DNA of 64,000 nucleotides from Mycolicibacterium gadium. GTDB lineage: Bacteria; Actinomycetota; Actinomycetes; Mycobacteriales; Mycobacteriaceae. Positions 8,490 through 16,318 of the stretch are shown here, in pieces. Location of the stretch: NCBI RefSeq assembly GCF_010728925.1, contig NZ_AP022608.1:124001-188000 (forward strand), in the 5' to 3' direction. The position numbers and the translations under genes were made by a program. The first letter of the stretch is position 1, and each line of letters begins with the position of its first letter. The notes beneath the pieces are model-generated. The model was given only the letters and a program-made list of their open reading frames with translations, was not told the DNA's origin and did not search any database.

Positions 8490-9491
8490 TCAGGTCGAGG
8501 CGCGCACGATCAGCCGGGTGATATCGGCCGGCTGCGGTGGCGGTGGCGAGGGATAGTCGAGTTCGGCGAGCAGCGCCGCGATGGCGACATCGGCGACCGC
8601 GCTCGGATTGAACTCGACCGTCGTCAGGGGTGGCGAGCTCAGTGCTCCGATGGGTGCGGCGTCGACCCCGATGACCGCCAAATCGGTAGGGCACGTCAAA
8701 CCCGCCTCCCGCACGCCGAACAGGATCAGGCACGCCACCTCGTCGCTCTGTGCGCACACCGCGGTGACGCCCTCGCGTACCCACGAGGTGACGACACCCA
8801 CGACGTTCTCATGGGTGACGTCGGCGACGCGGACGGGAGGCAATTGTCTCGCCGTGGCCGCCGACAGGACCCCGCCCAGCCAGTAGTCACCCAGGGCCCG
8901 CCACCTTTTCGCGCCCGCGCGCGCGAAGGCGATTTCGCGATGGCCGCGCGAGACCAGGTGATCAACTCGTATCTCGCCCACGGACTCCGGCGGATTGCCC
9001 AGTGCGGGCAGCGTCCCGATCTCGATATGCGGAATGTTGGCCGACTTCATTGCCTGCACGACTCGCTCGGGCAGCGGGAACAGGCTTGTGACGGCAACGG
9101 GATCGATGTTCTCGATCGCGTCGACGATGTTGCGGTCGTCCTCGGTTTCGAAGATCTGAATCTGCAGCAGCCCTGCGCGTGCCAGATCGGCCGTCATCCG
9201 GCTGCCCGCCTGCAGTGGCATGTCGCCGACGGCGATACGGGGCACCACGTAGAGCACCGCCCCGCTCTTACCCCGCGCCAGATTGCGGGCGGCCAGGTTC
9301 GGCCGGTAACCCAGCTGCTGGGCGGCGCGGATCACGGCGTTGCGGGTCCGCTCGGAAATACGGTGCCCTTCGACGTCGTTCAGGACGTAACTCACCGTGG
9401 CCGTCGACACGTTCGCCAGACGTGCGACGTCAGCGTTGGTGGGCCTGGGCAGTCGCGTTTCGCCGGCTGCTGCGCCCCGGGGACCGGCCAT
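8490..9491 (-). CDS. LacI-family transcriptional regulator
   Basis: A DNA-binding repressor of about 333 residues. The N-terminal helix-turn-helix TNADVARLANVSTATVSYVL and the hinge helix (LGYRPNLAARNLARGKSGAV) are characteristic of the LacI family. They are followed by a periplasmic-binding-like effector domain (PTDLAVIGVDAAPIGALSSP). I prefer the ATG at 9491; a GTG at 9527 would add 12 residues but would put a perfect 19-bp palindrome inside the coding region. The gene sits between two aldehyde dehydrogenase genes and very probably controls one or both. The effector is unknown. Confidence 0.88.
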   Translation of the reverse strand: MAGPRGAAAGETRLPRPTNADVARLANVSTATVSYVLNDVEGHRISERTRNAVIRAAQQLGYRPNLAARNLARGKSGAVLYVVPRIAVGDMPLQAGSRMTADLARAGLLQIQIFETEDDRNIVDAIENIDPVAVTSLFPLPERVVQAMKSANIPHIEIGTLPALGNPPESVGEIRVDHLVSRGHREIAFARAGAKRWRALGDYWLGGVLSAATARQLPPVRVADVTHENVVGVVTSWVREGVTAVCAQSDEVACLILFGVREAGLTCPTDLAVIGVDAAPIGALSSPPLTTVEFNPSAVADVAIAALLAELDYPSPPPPQPADITRLIVRAST

Positions 9492-9507
9492 GCCACATCG
9501 TGGCATG
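9489..9507. promoter_or_regulatory. Perfect palindrome over the LacI regulator start: candidate auto-operator
   Basis: CATGCCAC-ATC-GTGGCATG has 8-base arms that match perfectly around a 3-base centre. It covers the preferred ATG of the LacI-type gene. The size and symmetry suit a LacI-family operator, so autoregulation is a reasonable inference. Confidence 0.5.
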
Positions 9508-9560
9508 TTCGGTGCCGGGGCACGCACATAGTCCGCGGCGTGGTCACCGCCGCATCGGTG

Positions 9561-11027
9561 TCAGAGCTGTGCCCAGACCGACTTCGTCTTCAGGTAGGCG
9601 TCGATACCTTCCTGGCCGAACTCGTGTCCCCACCCGGACTGCCGGTACCCGCCGAACGGCACCGCGTGGTCGAATACCAACTGGCAGTTGATCGTTACGG
9701 TTCCGGCCTGCAACCGCTTGCCGAGCCGATGCGCGCGGCTGAGGTTGTTGGTCCACGCGGTGGCCGCCAGGCCGTACGTCGTGTCGTTGGCCATCGCGAC
9801 GGCCTCGTCGTCGTCCTCGAACGGCAGGACCGTGACCACGGGTCCGAAGATCTCCTCCTGGTACAGCCTCATGTCACGGTTGACGTTGGTCAGGACGGTC
9901 GGGTGCACGAAGTAACCCTTGCGGTCCAGGCGATGACCGCCGGTCACGACATCGGCACCCTCGGACTTGCCCTCGTCGATGTAACCCATGACGCGCGTCA
10001 GCTGCTTCTGACTGATCAGCGGCCCGCTCATGCATCCCTCCTCGTCAGGTCCGCCGAGCTTGACGAAGTTGGCCATGTTGGAGATGCCTTCGAGTACCTG
10101 GTCGTAGACGCCGCGCTGGACGAATACGCGCGAGCCGCACACACAGCCCTGACCGGAGTGCACGAAGATTCCCATCGACGCCATGAAGATGGCCTTCTCC
10201 AGGTCCGCGTCGTCGTAGATCAGCACCGGCGACTTGCCGCCGAGCTCGAGCATGACCTTCTTGAGGTTGCCCGCCGATGCCCGCACGATTTCCTTGCCGA
10301 TCTCGGTCGAGCCGGTGAAGGCGACCTTCTCGACGTCAGGGTGCGCCGTGATAGCCGCACCTGCGGTGTGGCCGTAGCCGGTCAGCAGGTTGACGACGCC
10401 CTCGGGCACGCCTGCCTCGTGGATCAACCGGTTGAGCAGGATCGCCGACAGCGGCGTCTCCTCTGCGGGCTTGACCACCATGCTGCAGCCTGCGGCCAGC
10501 GCGGGCGCGAGCTTTGCGCATGCGTTGAAGATCGGGCCGTTCCACGGAAAGATCAGGCCCACAACGCCATACGGCTCCTTGAGCGTGTAGGTGTGCATGT
10601 CGACCCACGTGTCGGTGGCAATTCCCGCGGTCTTCACGTCATACGCGTTGCCGCTGATCTTGGAACACCAGCCGGCGTAGTAGCGGAAGAACTCGGCGCA
10701 GTTGGGTAGACCCAGCGTCGCCTGCATCAGCGGCATGCCGGTGTTGAGCGAATCCAGGTGAGCGATCTCGTCGGCGTGCTCGTCGATGAGATCGGCGATC
10801 TTCCACATGATCTTGGCCCGCGCGCGTCCGGGCAACTCCGACCACACGCCCGCCTCGAACGAGGCCTTTGCGCGCGCGACGGCCTCATCGACGGCCTCCG
10901 CGCCGCAGTCGGTGAACTCGACGATCTGCTCTTCGGTCACCGGGTTGATGACCGAGATCTTCTCACCCGTGCCCGGCCGTGCGGTGAGTTCGTCCAGAAC
11001 CGTCTGCAGTGTCACCGTCGATGTCAT
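9561..11027 (-). CDS. NAD(P)-dependent aldehyde dehydrogenase
   Basis: A 488-residue aldehyde dehydrogenase, clearly related to the one at 7083-8489 and probably the older half of a gene duplication. The cofactor-site motif FTGSTEIGKEIV is near residue 245, the base Glu is in LELGGKSP near 267, and the catalytic Cys in HSGQGCVCGSR near 300. The C-terminal GYRQSGWGHEFGQEGIDAYL is typical of betaine/phenylacetaldehyde-type enzymes. The start is an ATG (MTSTVTLQTVLDEL) with AAAGG upstream. It is divided from the LacI-type gene by only the short regulator promoter. The substrate is unassigned. Confidence 0.9.
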   Translation of the reverse strand: MTSTVTLQTVLDELTARPGTGEKISVINPVTEEQIVEFTDCGAEAVDEAVARAKASFEAGVWSELPGRARAKIMWKIADLIDEHADEIAHLDSLNTGMPLMQATLGLPNCAEFFRYYAGWCSKISGNAYDVKTAGIATDTWVDMHTYTLKEPYGVVGLIFPWNGPIFNACAKLAPALAAGCSMVVKPAEETPLSAILLNRLIHEAGVPEGVVNLLTGYGHTAGAAITAHPDVEKVAFTGSTEIGKEIVRASAGNLKKVMLELGGKSPVLIYDDADLEKAIFMASMGIFVHSGQGCVCGSRVFVQRGVYDQVLEGISNMANFVKLGGPDEEGCMSGPLISQKQLTRVMGYIDEGKSEGADVVTGGHRLDRKGYFVHPTVLTNVNRDMRLYQEEIFGPVVTVLPFEDDDEAVAMANDTTYGLAATAWTNNLSRAHRLGKRLQAGTVTINCQLVFDHAVPFGGYRQSGWGHEFGQEGIDAYLKTKSVWAQL

Positions 11028-11070
11028 CGTTGACCTTTCTCGTCGCCCACGGGGAGCGCGTCGCCCACCA

Positions 11071-11090
11071 TGCTGAGCAACTGCTTAGCA
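11071..11090. promoter_or_regulatory. Paired TGCTNAGCA palindromes upstream of aldehyde dehydrogenase gene
   Basis: TGCTGAGCA, AC, TGCTTAGCA: two 9-base units, each palindromic about its centre, lie 44-63 bases before the dehydrogenase start at 11027. The adjacent GCTTAGCACGGT resembles GCTTAAGCACGGT in front of the other dehydrogenase at 7083, hinting at a shared regulator. Confidence 0.45.
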
Positions 11091-11145
11091 CGGTCGCGAC
11101 GCGAGGGTCAAGGCAGGCGCGAGTGGATGCGATGACCGGCTACGG

Positions 11146-11874
11146 TCAGGCGGCGGCGGAGACGACGCTCATCGCGTCGAAACGGTCGAGCACCGTGGCG
11201 GCGACCAGGTTGTGTGAGCCCAACGGCTCGGCCATCGGAATGCCGTGAGCTGCCGCATAGGCCGCCACGCGGTCCGTGATGATGCCGTGCGCCAGGAACC
11301 ACGGGGCGATCACAAGATTCCGGGCGCCGCGGGCACGCAGCCGCTCCACCGCGTCGGCGACGTTCGGCCGTGGTCCGGTTGCGAACGCGACTTCGGCACC
11401 GGCCCAACGGGTTCCGGCGCTGAGCGCACACGCCACGTCCCCGGTTCGCGCGTTGGCTGCCTCGTTGGACGATCCGACGGCCGCGACCACAACACCAAGG
11501 CCCTCCTCGTCCGGCGACACCCCGGTCTCGGACAGCCGCTGCCGCAACACGGAGAGCAGGGCGGGATCCTCCCCGAGCACCTCGGCCTGGTCGACCCGCG
11601 CCTTCGACTGCTCGATCATCTCCGGGATGTCGACCCGCGCGTGATACGCGTCGGCCAGCAGGAACGGCACCACGACGCCATCGGGAAGGCCGGTCAGCAC
11701 GTCACGCAGGTTCGGGTCGGTCTTCTCCAGGAACGCGGCCCGCACGTCGAGCCAGGGCCGCAGCCGCCGGATGCGGCCCGCAACGGCATGCGTCACCGCG
11801 GCCGACCGCGGGTCGACGCTGCCGTGTGCCGCCAGGACGAGTGTCGGGCGGCCGATGGGAGCCGGAACCGTCAC
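11146..11874 (-). CDS. che1: Sirohydrochlorin chelatase-like protein (CbiX/Che1)
   Basis: A 242-residue protein of the CbiX/SirB chelatase class, the third gene of the nirA-cysH-che1 operon. The N-terminal LVLAAHGSVDPRSAAV holds the metal-binding His expected for class II chelatases, and a second internal half carries PWFLAHGIITDRV. In M. tuberculosis the same position is held by Rv2393. Inserting iron into sirohydrochlorin to make siroheme fits well with the siroheme enzyme NirA encoded in the same operon; that link is inference from context. The GTG start at 11874 overlaps the cysH stop (GTGA). Confidence 0.85.
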   Translation of the reverse strand: MTVPAPIGRPTLVLAAHGSVDPRSAAVTHAVAGRIRRLRPWLDVRAAFLEKTDPNLRDVLTGLPDGVVVPFLLADAYHARVDIPEMIEQSKARVDQAEVLGEDPALLSVLRQRLSETGVSPDEEGLGVVVAAVGSSNEAANARTGDVACALSAGTRWAGAEVAFATGPRPNVADAVERLRARGARNLVIAPWFLAHGIITDRVAAYAAAHGIPMAEPLGSHNLVAATVLDRFDAMSVVSAAA

Positions 11875-12575
11875 GACGCGTGCAGTCCGCATTCCGTCTT
11901 CGTCTGGCCCGCCCAGCGACCGCTGCGCGGATCGGCGCCCTCGACGGGCTTCGCGGTGCACGGTGCGCAGCCGATCGACGGATAGCCCTCGAAAACCAGG
12001 GGGTTGACGAGCACATCGTTGGCGTCGATGTACGCCTGCATGTCCTCGTCGGACCACGCCGCGATCGGGTTGATCTTCACCAATCCGAAAGCCTTGTCCC
12101 AGCTGATAAGTGGCGCGTTGGCACGCGTAGGCGCCTCGACGCGGCGGATGCCGGTAACCCATGCCGAGTATCCGCGCAACGCCTTGGACAGCGGCTCGAC
12201 CTTGCGCATCCGGCAGCACTCACTGGGCTCGCGGGCGAACAGATCCTTGCCGAACAACTCGTCCTGCTTGGCGACACTGTTCTCCGGCGTGACGTTGACG
12301 ACGTTGATGTCATAGACCGCCTCGACCGCGTCACGGGTGCCGATGGTCTCGACGAAGTGGTAACCGGTATCGAGGAACAGCACGTCGACGCCCGGTCGTA
12401 CCTTCGCGGCCATATCGACGAGGACGGCGTCCTGCATGTTCGACGCGACGACGTAGTTGCCGCCGAAGTTCTCGTCGGTCCAGCGCAGCAGTTCGTCGGC
12501 GTTCGCACCCTCGAGTTCCGCCGCGCCGCGTTCTGCCAACGCGATCAGGTCGACCTCATTCAAAAGATCCGTCAT
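11871..12575 (-). CDS. cysH: Assimilatory adenylylsulfate (APS) reductase CysH
   Basis: A 234-residue reductase that converts APS to sulfite in sulfur assimilation. Cysteine pairs SECCRMRKVEPL and PSIGCAPCTAKP supply the four ligands of the [4Fe-4S] cluster that separates APS-type from PAPS-type enzymes. The C-terminal TECGLH holds the catalytic Cys. The nucleotide-binding region includes LFLDTGYHFVET. The ATG at 12575 overlaps the nirA stop (ATGA); a longer frame reading into nirA is not needed. The product feeds sulfite directly to NirA. Confidence 0.95.
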   Translation of the reverse strand: MTDLLNEVDLIALAERGAAELEGANADELLRWTDENFGGNYVVASNMQDAVLVDMAAKVRPGVDVLFLDTGYHFVETIGTRDAVEAVYDINVVNVTPENSVAKQDELFGKDLFAREPSECCRMRKVEPLSKALRGYSAWVTGIRRVEAPTRANAPLISWDKAFGLVKINPIAAWSDEDMQAYIDANDVLVNPLVFEGYPSIGCAPCTAKPVEGADPRSGRWAGQTKTECGLHAS

Positions 12576-14251
12576 CGCAAATCCGCCTCGTCTGCTCGTA
12601 CCGCCCACGTAGCGAAACGCTCGCCGGCCTCGCGATGTTTCACGAAGTTGCGAACGACCCGTTCGATGTAGTCAGCCAGCTCGGTCGAGAGCACCTTGTG
12701 CTGGCGCAACTTGCGGCCGAACCCGCTGTCCAGGCCGAGACTTCCCCCGAGGTGGACCTGGAAACCCTCCTCGGGACCATCGCCGTCGTCGACCATCTGG
12801 CCCTTGAACCCGATGTCGGCCACCTGGATGCGCGCGCACGAGTTCGGGCAGCCGTTGATGTTGACGGTGATCGGCACGTCGAGCTGGGCGTTGATGTCCT
12901 CGAGCCGTTTTTCCAGCTCCGGAACCAGCACCTGCGAACGGCTGCGGGTCTCGGCGAAGCTCAGCTTGCAGAACTCGATGCCCGTGCAGGCCATGAGGTT
13001 GCGCCGCCAGTGTGACGGCTGCGCCGGCAGGCCCAGCGCGTCCAGGCCGTCACGCAGCTCGTCGAGCTTGTCGTCGGGGACGTCGAGAATGATCAGCTTC
13101 TGATACGGCGTGAACCGGATCCGGTCGCTGCCCGCGGCCTCGGCCAGATCGGCCACCTTGGTCAGGATGGTGCCCGAAACGCGGCCCGCGATCGGTGCGA
13201 CGCCGACGGCGTTCAAGCCGTTCTTCAGCTTCTGCACGCCGACGTGGTCGATCGGGCGGGTGACCGGGATCGGCGCGGGCCCGTCTATCAGCTTGCGCTT
13301 CAGATACTCGTCTTCGAGCACCTGACGGAACTTCTCCACGCCCCAGTCCTTGATCAGGAACTTCAGCCGGGCCTTGGACCGCAGCCGTCGGTATCCGTAG
13401 TCGCGGAAGACGCTGACCACGCCCTCCCACACGTCGGGCACCTCGTCGAGTGGAACCCAGGCACCGACCCGCTGGCCGAGCATCGGGTTGGTGGACAGGC
13501 CGCCGCCGACCCACAGGTCGAAGCCGGGTCCGTGTTCGGGGTGCTCGACGCCGATGAACGCCACGTCGTTGACCTCGTGCACGACATCCTGCAGACCCGA
13601 GATCGCGGTCTTGAACTTGCGCGGCAGGTTCGAGTACTCGGGCTTGTTGATGTAGCGCTCGACGATCTCGTGAATCGCCGGAGTTCCGTCGATCACCTCG
13701 TCTAGGGACTCGCCGGCCAGCGGCGAGCCGAGAACGACGCGAGGGCAGTCGCCGCACGCCTCGGTGGTCTGGAGTCCGACCTCGTCGAGCCGCCGCCAGA
13801 TCTCGGGCATGTTCTCGACCTCGATCCAGTGGTACTGGATGTTCTGCCGGTCGGAGATGTCGGCGGTGTCGCGCGCGAACTCGGTGGAGATGCCGCCCAG
13901 CGTGCGCAGCGCGGCCGCGGTCAGGGCACCGCCGTCGCTGCGGACGCGCAGCATGAAGTACTCGTCCTCGAGCATGTCGGTGTTCTCGTCACCGGTCCAG
14001 GTGCCGTCATAGCCCGGCTTGCGCTGGGTGTACAGACCCCACCACCGGAAACGGCCACGCAGGTCACCCTTGTCGATCGACTCGAAGCCGTTCTTGGCGT
14101 AGATGCTCTCGATACGCGCCCGCACGTTGAGCGGGTTGTCGTCCTTCTTGGACTGTTCGTTCGGGTTGAGCGGCTCGCGGTATCCGAGCGCCCACTGACC
14201 CTCGCCACGCGGGCGCTTGACAGGCTTGGACTTTGATTCGGCTGTTGTCAT
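12572..14251 (-). CDS. nirA: Ferredoxin-dependent sulfite reductase NirA
   Basis: A 559-residue siroheme/[4Fe-4S] sulfite reductase that reduces sulfite to sulfide. The four cluster cysteines are visible in ACTGIEFCKLSFAETRSR and NINGCPNSCARIQVADIG. Two ferredoxin-like half repeats (residues about 90-170 and 345-410) surround them, and the active-site Arg/Lys region includes RQNIQYHW. The length equals the mycobacterial family. The ATG at 14251 has AAGGAG nine bases upstream, but that site lies inside a hairpin (14259-14275). A polycysteine leader ORF 105 bases upstream suggests cysteine-dependent attenuation of the whole nirA-cysH-che1 operon. Confidence 0.96.
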   Translation of the reverse strand: MTTAESKSKPVKRPRGEGQWALGYREPLNPNEQSKKDDNPLNVRARIESIYAKNGFESIDKGDLRGRFRWWGLYTQRKPGYDGTWTGDENTDMLEDEYFMLRVRSDGGALTAAALRTLGGISTEFARDTADISDRQNIQYHWIEVENMPEIWRRLDEVGLQTTEACGDCPRVVLGSPLAGESLDEVIDGTPAIHEIVERYINKPEYSNLPRKFKTAISGLQDVVHEVNDVAFIGVEHPEHGPGFDLWVGGGLSTNPMLGQRVGAWVPLDEVPDVWEGVVSVFRDYGYRRLRSKARLKFLIKDWGVEKFRQVLEDEYLKRKLIDGPAPIPVTRPIDHVGVQKLKNGLNAVGVAPIAGRVSGTILTKVADLAEAAGSDRIRFTPYQKLIILDVPDDKLDELRDGLDALGLPAQPSHWRRNLMACTGIEFCKLSFAETRSRSQVLVPELEKRLEDINAQLDVPITVNINGCPNSCARIQVADIGFKGQMVDDGDGPEEGFQVHLGGSLGLDSGFGRKLRQHKVLSTELADYIERVVRNFVKHREAGERFATWAVRADEADLR

Positions 14252-14258
14252 GTGGTTT

Positions 14259-14275
14259 GGCTCCTTCGTGGAGCC
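14259..14275 (-). promoter_or_regulatory. Hairpin sequestering the nirA ribosome binding site
   Basis: On the transcript, GGCUCC pairs perfectly with GGAGCC across the loop ACGAA. The 3' arm contains most of the AAGGAG ribosome binding site of nirA. This is the element expected of a translational attenuator controlled by the upstream polycysteine ORF. Confidence 0.6.
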
Positions 14276-14356
14276 GGACCGCGCGTCTCACCGGTGGGCT
14301 GACCGGCGGCGCAGATCCGGCGGCCAGCTGTAAGTACAGGTGGGCAGGTCAGCGCG

Positions 14357-14452
14357 TCAGGGCAGACAACAACAGGTACAGACGCGCTTGAAGTCGACGT
14401 GACGCCGCACCACCAGCGATACGCGGTGGGGGAAGATGCGGCCGGACTTCAC
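14357..14452 (-). CDS. Polycysteine leader peptide upstream of nirA (31 aa)
   Basis: From GTG at 14452 the frame reads VKSGRIFPHRVSLVVRR, continues HVDFKRVCTCCCLP and stops. Four of the last seven residues are Cys. The frame remains open further upstream to 14548, but a CACAAT -10 element at 14465-14460 ends seven bases before the GTG, fitting a leaderless start there. A cysteine-rich leaderless ORF ahead of nirA that attenuates the operon when cysteine is plentiful was described in M. smegmatis (Ms4527A, from memory). This is the evident homologue. Regulation is inferred from that precedent and from the hairpin over the nirA ribosome binding site. Confidence 0.8.
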   Translation of the reverse strand: MKSGRIFPHRVSLVVRRHVDFKRVCTCCCLP

Positions 14453-14459
14453 GTTGCCA

Positions 14460-14465
14460 ATTGTG
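14460..14465 (-). promoter_or_regulatory. -10 element for the leaderless nirA leader ORF
   Basis: CACAAT on the minus strand matches four of six positions of TATAAT, including the conserved A and T, and ends seven bases before GTG 14452. Confidence 0.45.
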
Positions 14466-14546
14466 CCACGAACACCGACAAAGGCCCTAACCGGGCCAGA
14501 TTTGCGCTCACCGTGAGCAAAAGGCGCTATCTGGGAAACTGGGTGC

Positions 14547-15725
14547 ATGACAGTCCCGACGGCAGGCGTGCGCGAGCTGCCCGATCTGGCGCTGACGCCG
14601 GGCCGTCCGTTCGGCGTCTACGTCCATGTTCCGTTCTGCGCCGCCCGCTGCGGTTACTGCGACTTCAACACCTATACCCCAGCGGAGCTGGGCGGAACGA
14701 ATCCCGACAGCTGGCTGGCGGCGCTGCGTGCGGAGCTGGCAATGGCCGCCGATCGGCTGGGCTCCACTCCCGTCGTCGACACCGTCTTCGTCGGCGGCGG
14801 CACCCCGTCACTGCTCGGTGGCCCCGGTCTGGCGTCGGTGCTGGACGCGATCCGCGCGCATTTCACGCTCGCCAATGAGGCCGAAATCACGACGGAGGCG
14901 AACCCCGAGTCGACCTCACCCCAGCTGTTCGAGCACCTGCGGGCGGCCGGCTTCACCCGGGTGTCGCTGGGCATGCAGTCGGTGGCACCGCACGTCCTGG
15001 CGGTGCTGGACCGGGTGCACTCGCCGGGGCGGGCTCTGGAAGCGGCGCGCGACGCGCGCGCGGCGGGTTTCGAGCACGTCAACCTTGACCTGATCTACGG
15101 CACACCGGGGGAGACCGACGACGACCTGCTGCGCTCGGTCGACGCCGCCGTCGAGGCGGAGGTCGACCACGTGTCCGCCTACGCGCTGGTGGTCGAGGAC
15201 GGTACGGCGCTGGCCCGCCGGGTTCGCCGCGCCGAGGTTCGTCCACCCGACAACGACGAGCTCGCGCATCGATACGAGTTGATCGACGCGCGGTTGTCGG
15301 AGGCGGGTCTGGGTTGGTACGAGGTTTCGAACTGGTGCTTGCCCGGCGGCGAGTGCCGGCACAACGTCGGCTACTGGAACGGTGGCGAATGGTGGGGTGC
15401 CGGACCCGGTGCGCACGGTTACGTCGGCACCACCCGGTGGTGGAATGTCAAGCATCCCAACCCTTATGCGCAGACGCTCGCCGAGGGGACGTTGCCGGTG
15501 GCAGATTTCGAGCGGCTCGACGCGGGCGCGCGGCACACCGAGGACGTCATGCTGCGGGTGCGGTTGCGCGACGGCCTGCCGATGGCGGCCCTGAATGAGG
15601 CCGAACGGCATCGGGCCCAGACTGTGATCGAGGACGGGCTGCTGATCCGCAACGGCGACCATTTGATCCTCACGGACCCGGGTCGCCTGTTGGCCGACGC
15701 GGTGGTCCGCTCTCTGCTTGACTGA
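14547..15725 (+). CDS. hemW: Radical SAM heme chaperone/coproporphyrinogen oxidase-like protein HemW
   Basis: A 392-residue radical SAM protein annotated hemN in M. tuberculosis (Rv2388c). The [4Fe-4S]/SAM motif CAARCGYC follows VYVHVPF near residue 30; the GGGTPSLL motif is near residue 90. The C-terminal half contains HNVGYWNGGEWWGAGPGAHG. The CxxxCxxC spacing without an additional fourth Cys next to it, and the short length, fit HemW, a heme-binding chaperone, better than true oxygen-independent coproporphyrinogen oxidase. It is divergent from the nirA leader and shares a 94-base promoter gap. ATG at 14547. Confidence 0.9.
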   Translation: MTVPTAGVRELPDLALTPGRPFGVYVHVPFCAARCGYCDFNTYTPAELGGTNPDSWLAALRAELAMAADRLGSTPVVDTVFVGGGTPSLLGGPGLASVLDAIRAHFTLANEAEITTEANPESTSPQLFEHLRAAGFTRVSLGMQSVAPHVLAVLDRVHSPGRALEAARDARAAGFEHVNLDLIYGTPGETDDDLLRSVDAAVEAEVDHVSAYALVVEDGTALARRVRRAEVRPPDNDELAHRYELIDARLSEAGLGWYEVSNWCLPGGECRHNVGYWNGGEWWGAGPGAHGYVGTTRWWNVKHPNPYAQTLAEGTLPVADFERLDAGARHTEDVMLRVRLRDGLPMAALNEAERHRAQTVIEDGLLIRNGDHLILTDPGRLLADAVVRSLLD

Positions 15726-15729
15726 CGAT

Positions 15730-15758
15730 TGAACGATTCTGCGGTGGTAATCCGTTGT
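15730..15758 (+). promoter_or_regulatory. Candidate ECF-type promoter upstream of the sigma factor gene
   Basis: TGAACG and CGTTGT are separated by 17 bases, resembling -35/-10 pairs of the TGAAC/CGT type used by group IV sigma factors such as SigL. Autoregulation of the sigma gene is the natural inference. Confidence 0.4.
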
Positions 15759-15802
15759 GTTGGGCGACGACGGAAAGCGAGGAATGCGCCGGTGCATCGC
15801 AC

Positions 15803-16318
15803 ATGACCGATCCTGATCAGGGCGCGCTGCTGCGAGCGATTCACGATGCCCACAGCCAGGACCTGCAGCGATATGTGCTGCGATTGACGCGGGGGGACAT
15901 GCCTTTCGCGGAGGACGTGGTGCAGGAGTCGCTGCTGCGGCTGTGGCGAAAGCCCGAGATTCTCGAACAGTCCAGCGAATCGGCGCGGGCGTGGCTGTTC
16001 ACTGTCGCGCGCAACCTCGTCATCGACGACCGTCGCAGCGCGCGCTTCACGCGGGAACTGCAGAGCGACAACCTCCCCGAGCGGCCGTCGCTGGACGCGA
16101 TCGGACCCGCGGTCGACAAGTGGGTCCTGGCCGACGCACTGAAGTCGTTGTCCAGCGATCATCGCAACGCCATCGTGCGCGCGTATTACCTCGGCCAGAC
16201 CGTGGCCGATATCGCCCAGCAGGAACAGGTTCCCGAGGGCACGGTCAAATCCAGACTTCACTACGCGCTACGCGCGTTACGAAATGCGTTGCAGGAAAGG
16301 GGGGTTGGCCGTGACTGA
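15803..16318 (+). CDS. ECF (group IV) RNA polymerase sigma factor
   Basis: A sigma-70-family factor of about 171 residues. Region 2 is visible in LQRYVLRLTRGDMPFAEDVV and the promoter-melting stretch ARAWLFTVARNLVIDDRR. Region 4 is ADIAQQEQVPEGTVKSRLHY with the expected helix-turn-helix. The general pattern resembles M. tuberculosis SigL/SigK. I chose ATG 15803 (MTDPDQGAL) because a GTG at 15755 would lie within the putative -10. The ribosome site is weak. The last eight bases overlap the anti-sigma gene, the standard sigma/anti-sigma arrangement. The regulon is unknown; the adjacent mycobactin genes are possible but unproven targets. Confidence 0.85.
   Translation: MTDPDQGALLRAIHDAHSQDLQRYVLRLTRGDMPFAEDVVQESLLRLWRKPEILEQSSESARAWLFTVARNLVIDDRRSARFTRELQSDNLPERPSLDAIGPAVDKWVLADALKSLSSDHRNAIVRAYYLGQTVADIAQQEQVPEGTVKSRLHYALRALRNALQERGVGRD

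Noticed and set aside
8811-10709. 632-codon open frame on the plus strand across the LacI-type and aldehyde dehydrogenase genes
   Set aside because: It is antisense to two well-supported genes and has no recognisable motif.
14453-14548. Longer version of the nirA leader ORF (63 codons)
   Set aside because: The candidate -10 and the leaderless precedent place the start at GTG 14452; the extension would overlap hemW promoter DNA.
15803-16318. Naming the sigma factor sigL or sigK
   Set aside because: Similarity in regions 2 and 4 is evident, but orthology cannot be settled without a tree, and the context differs from both.
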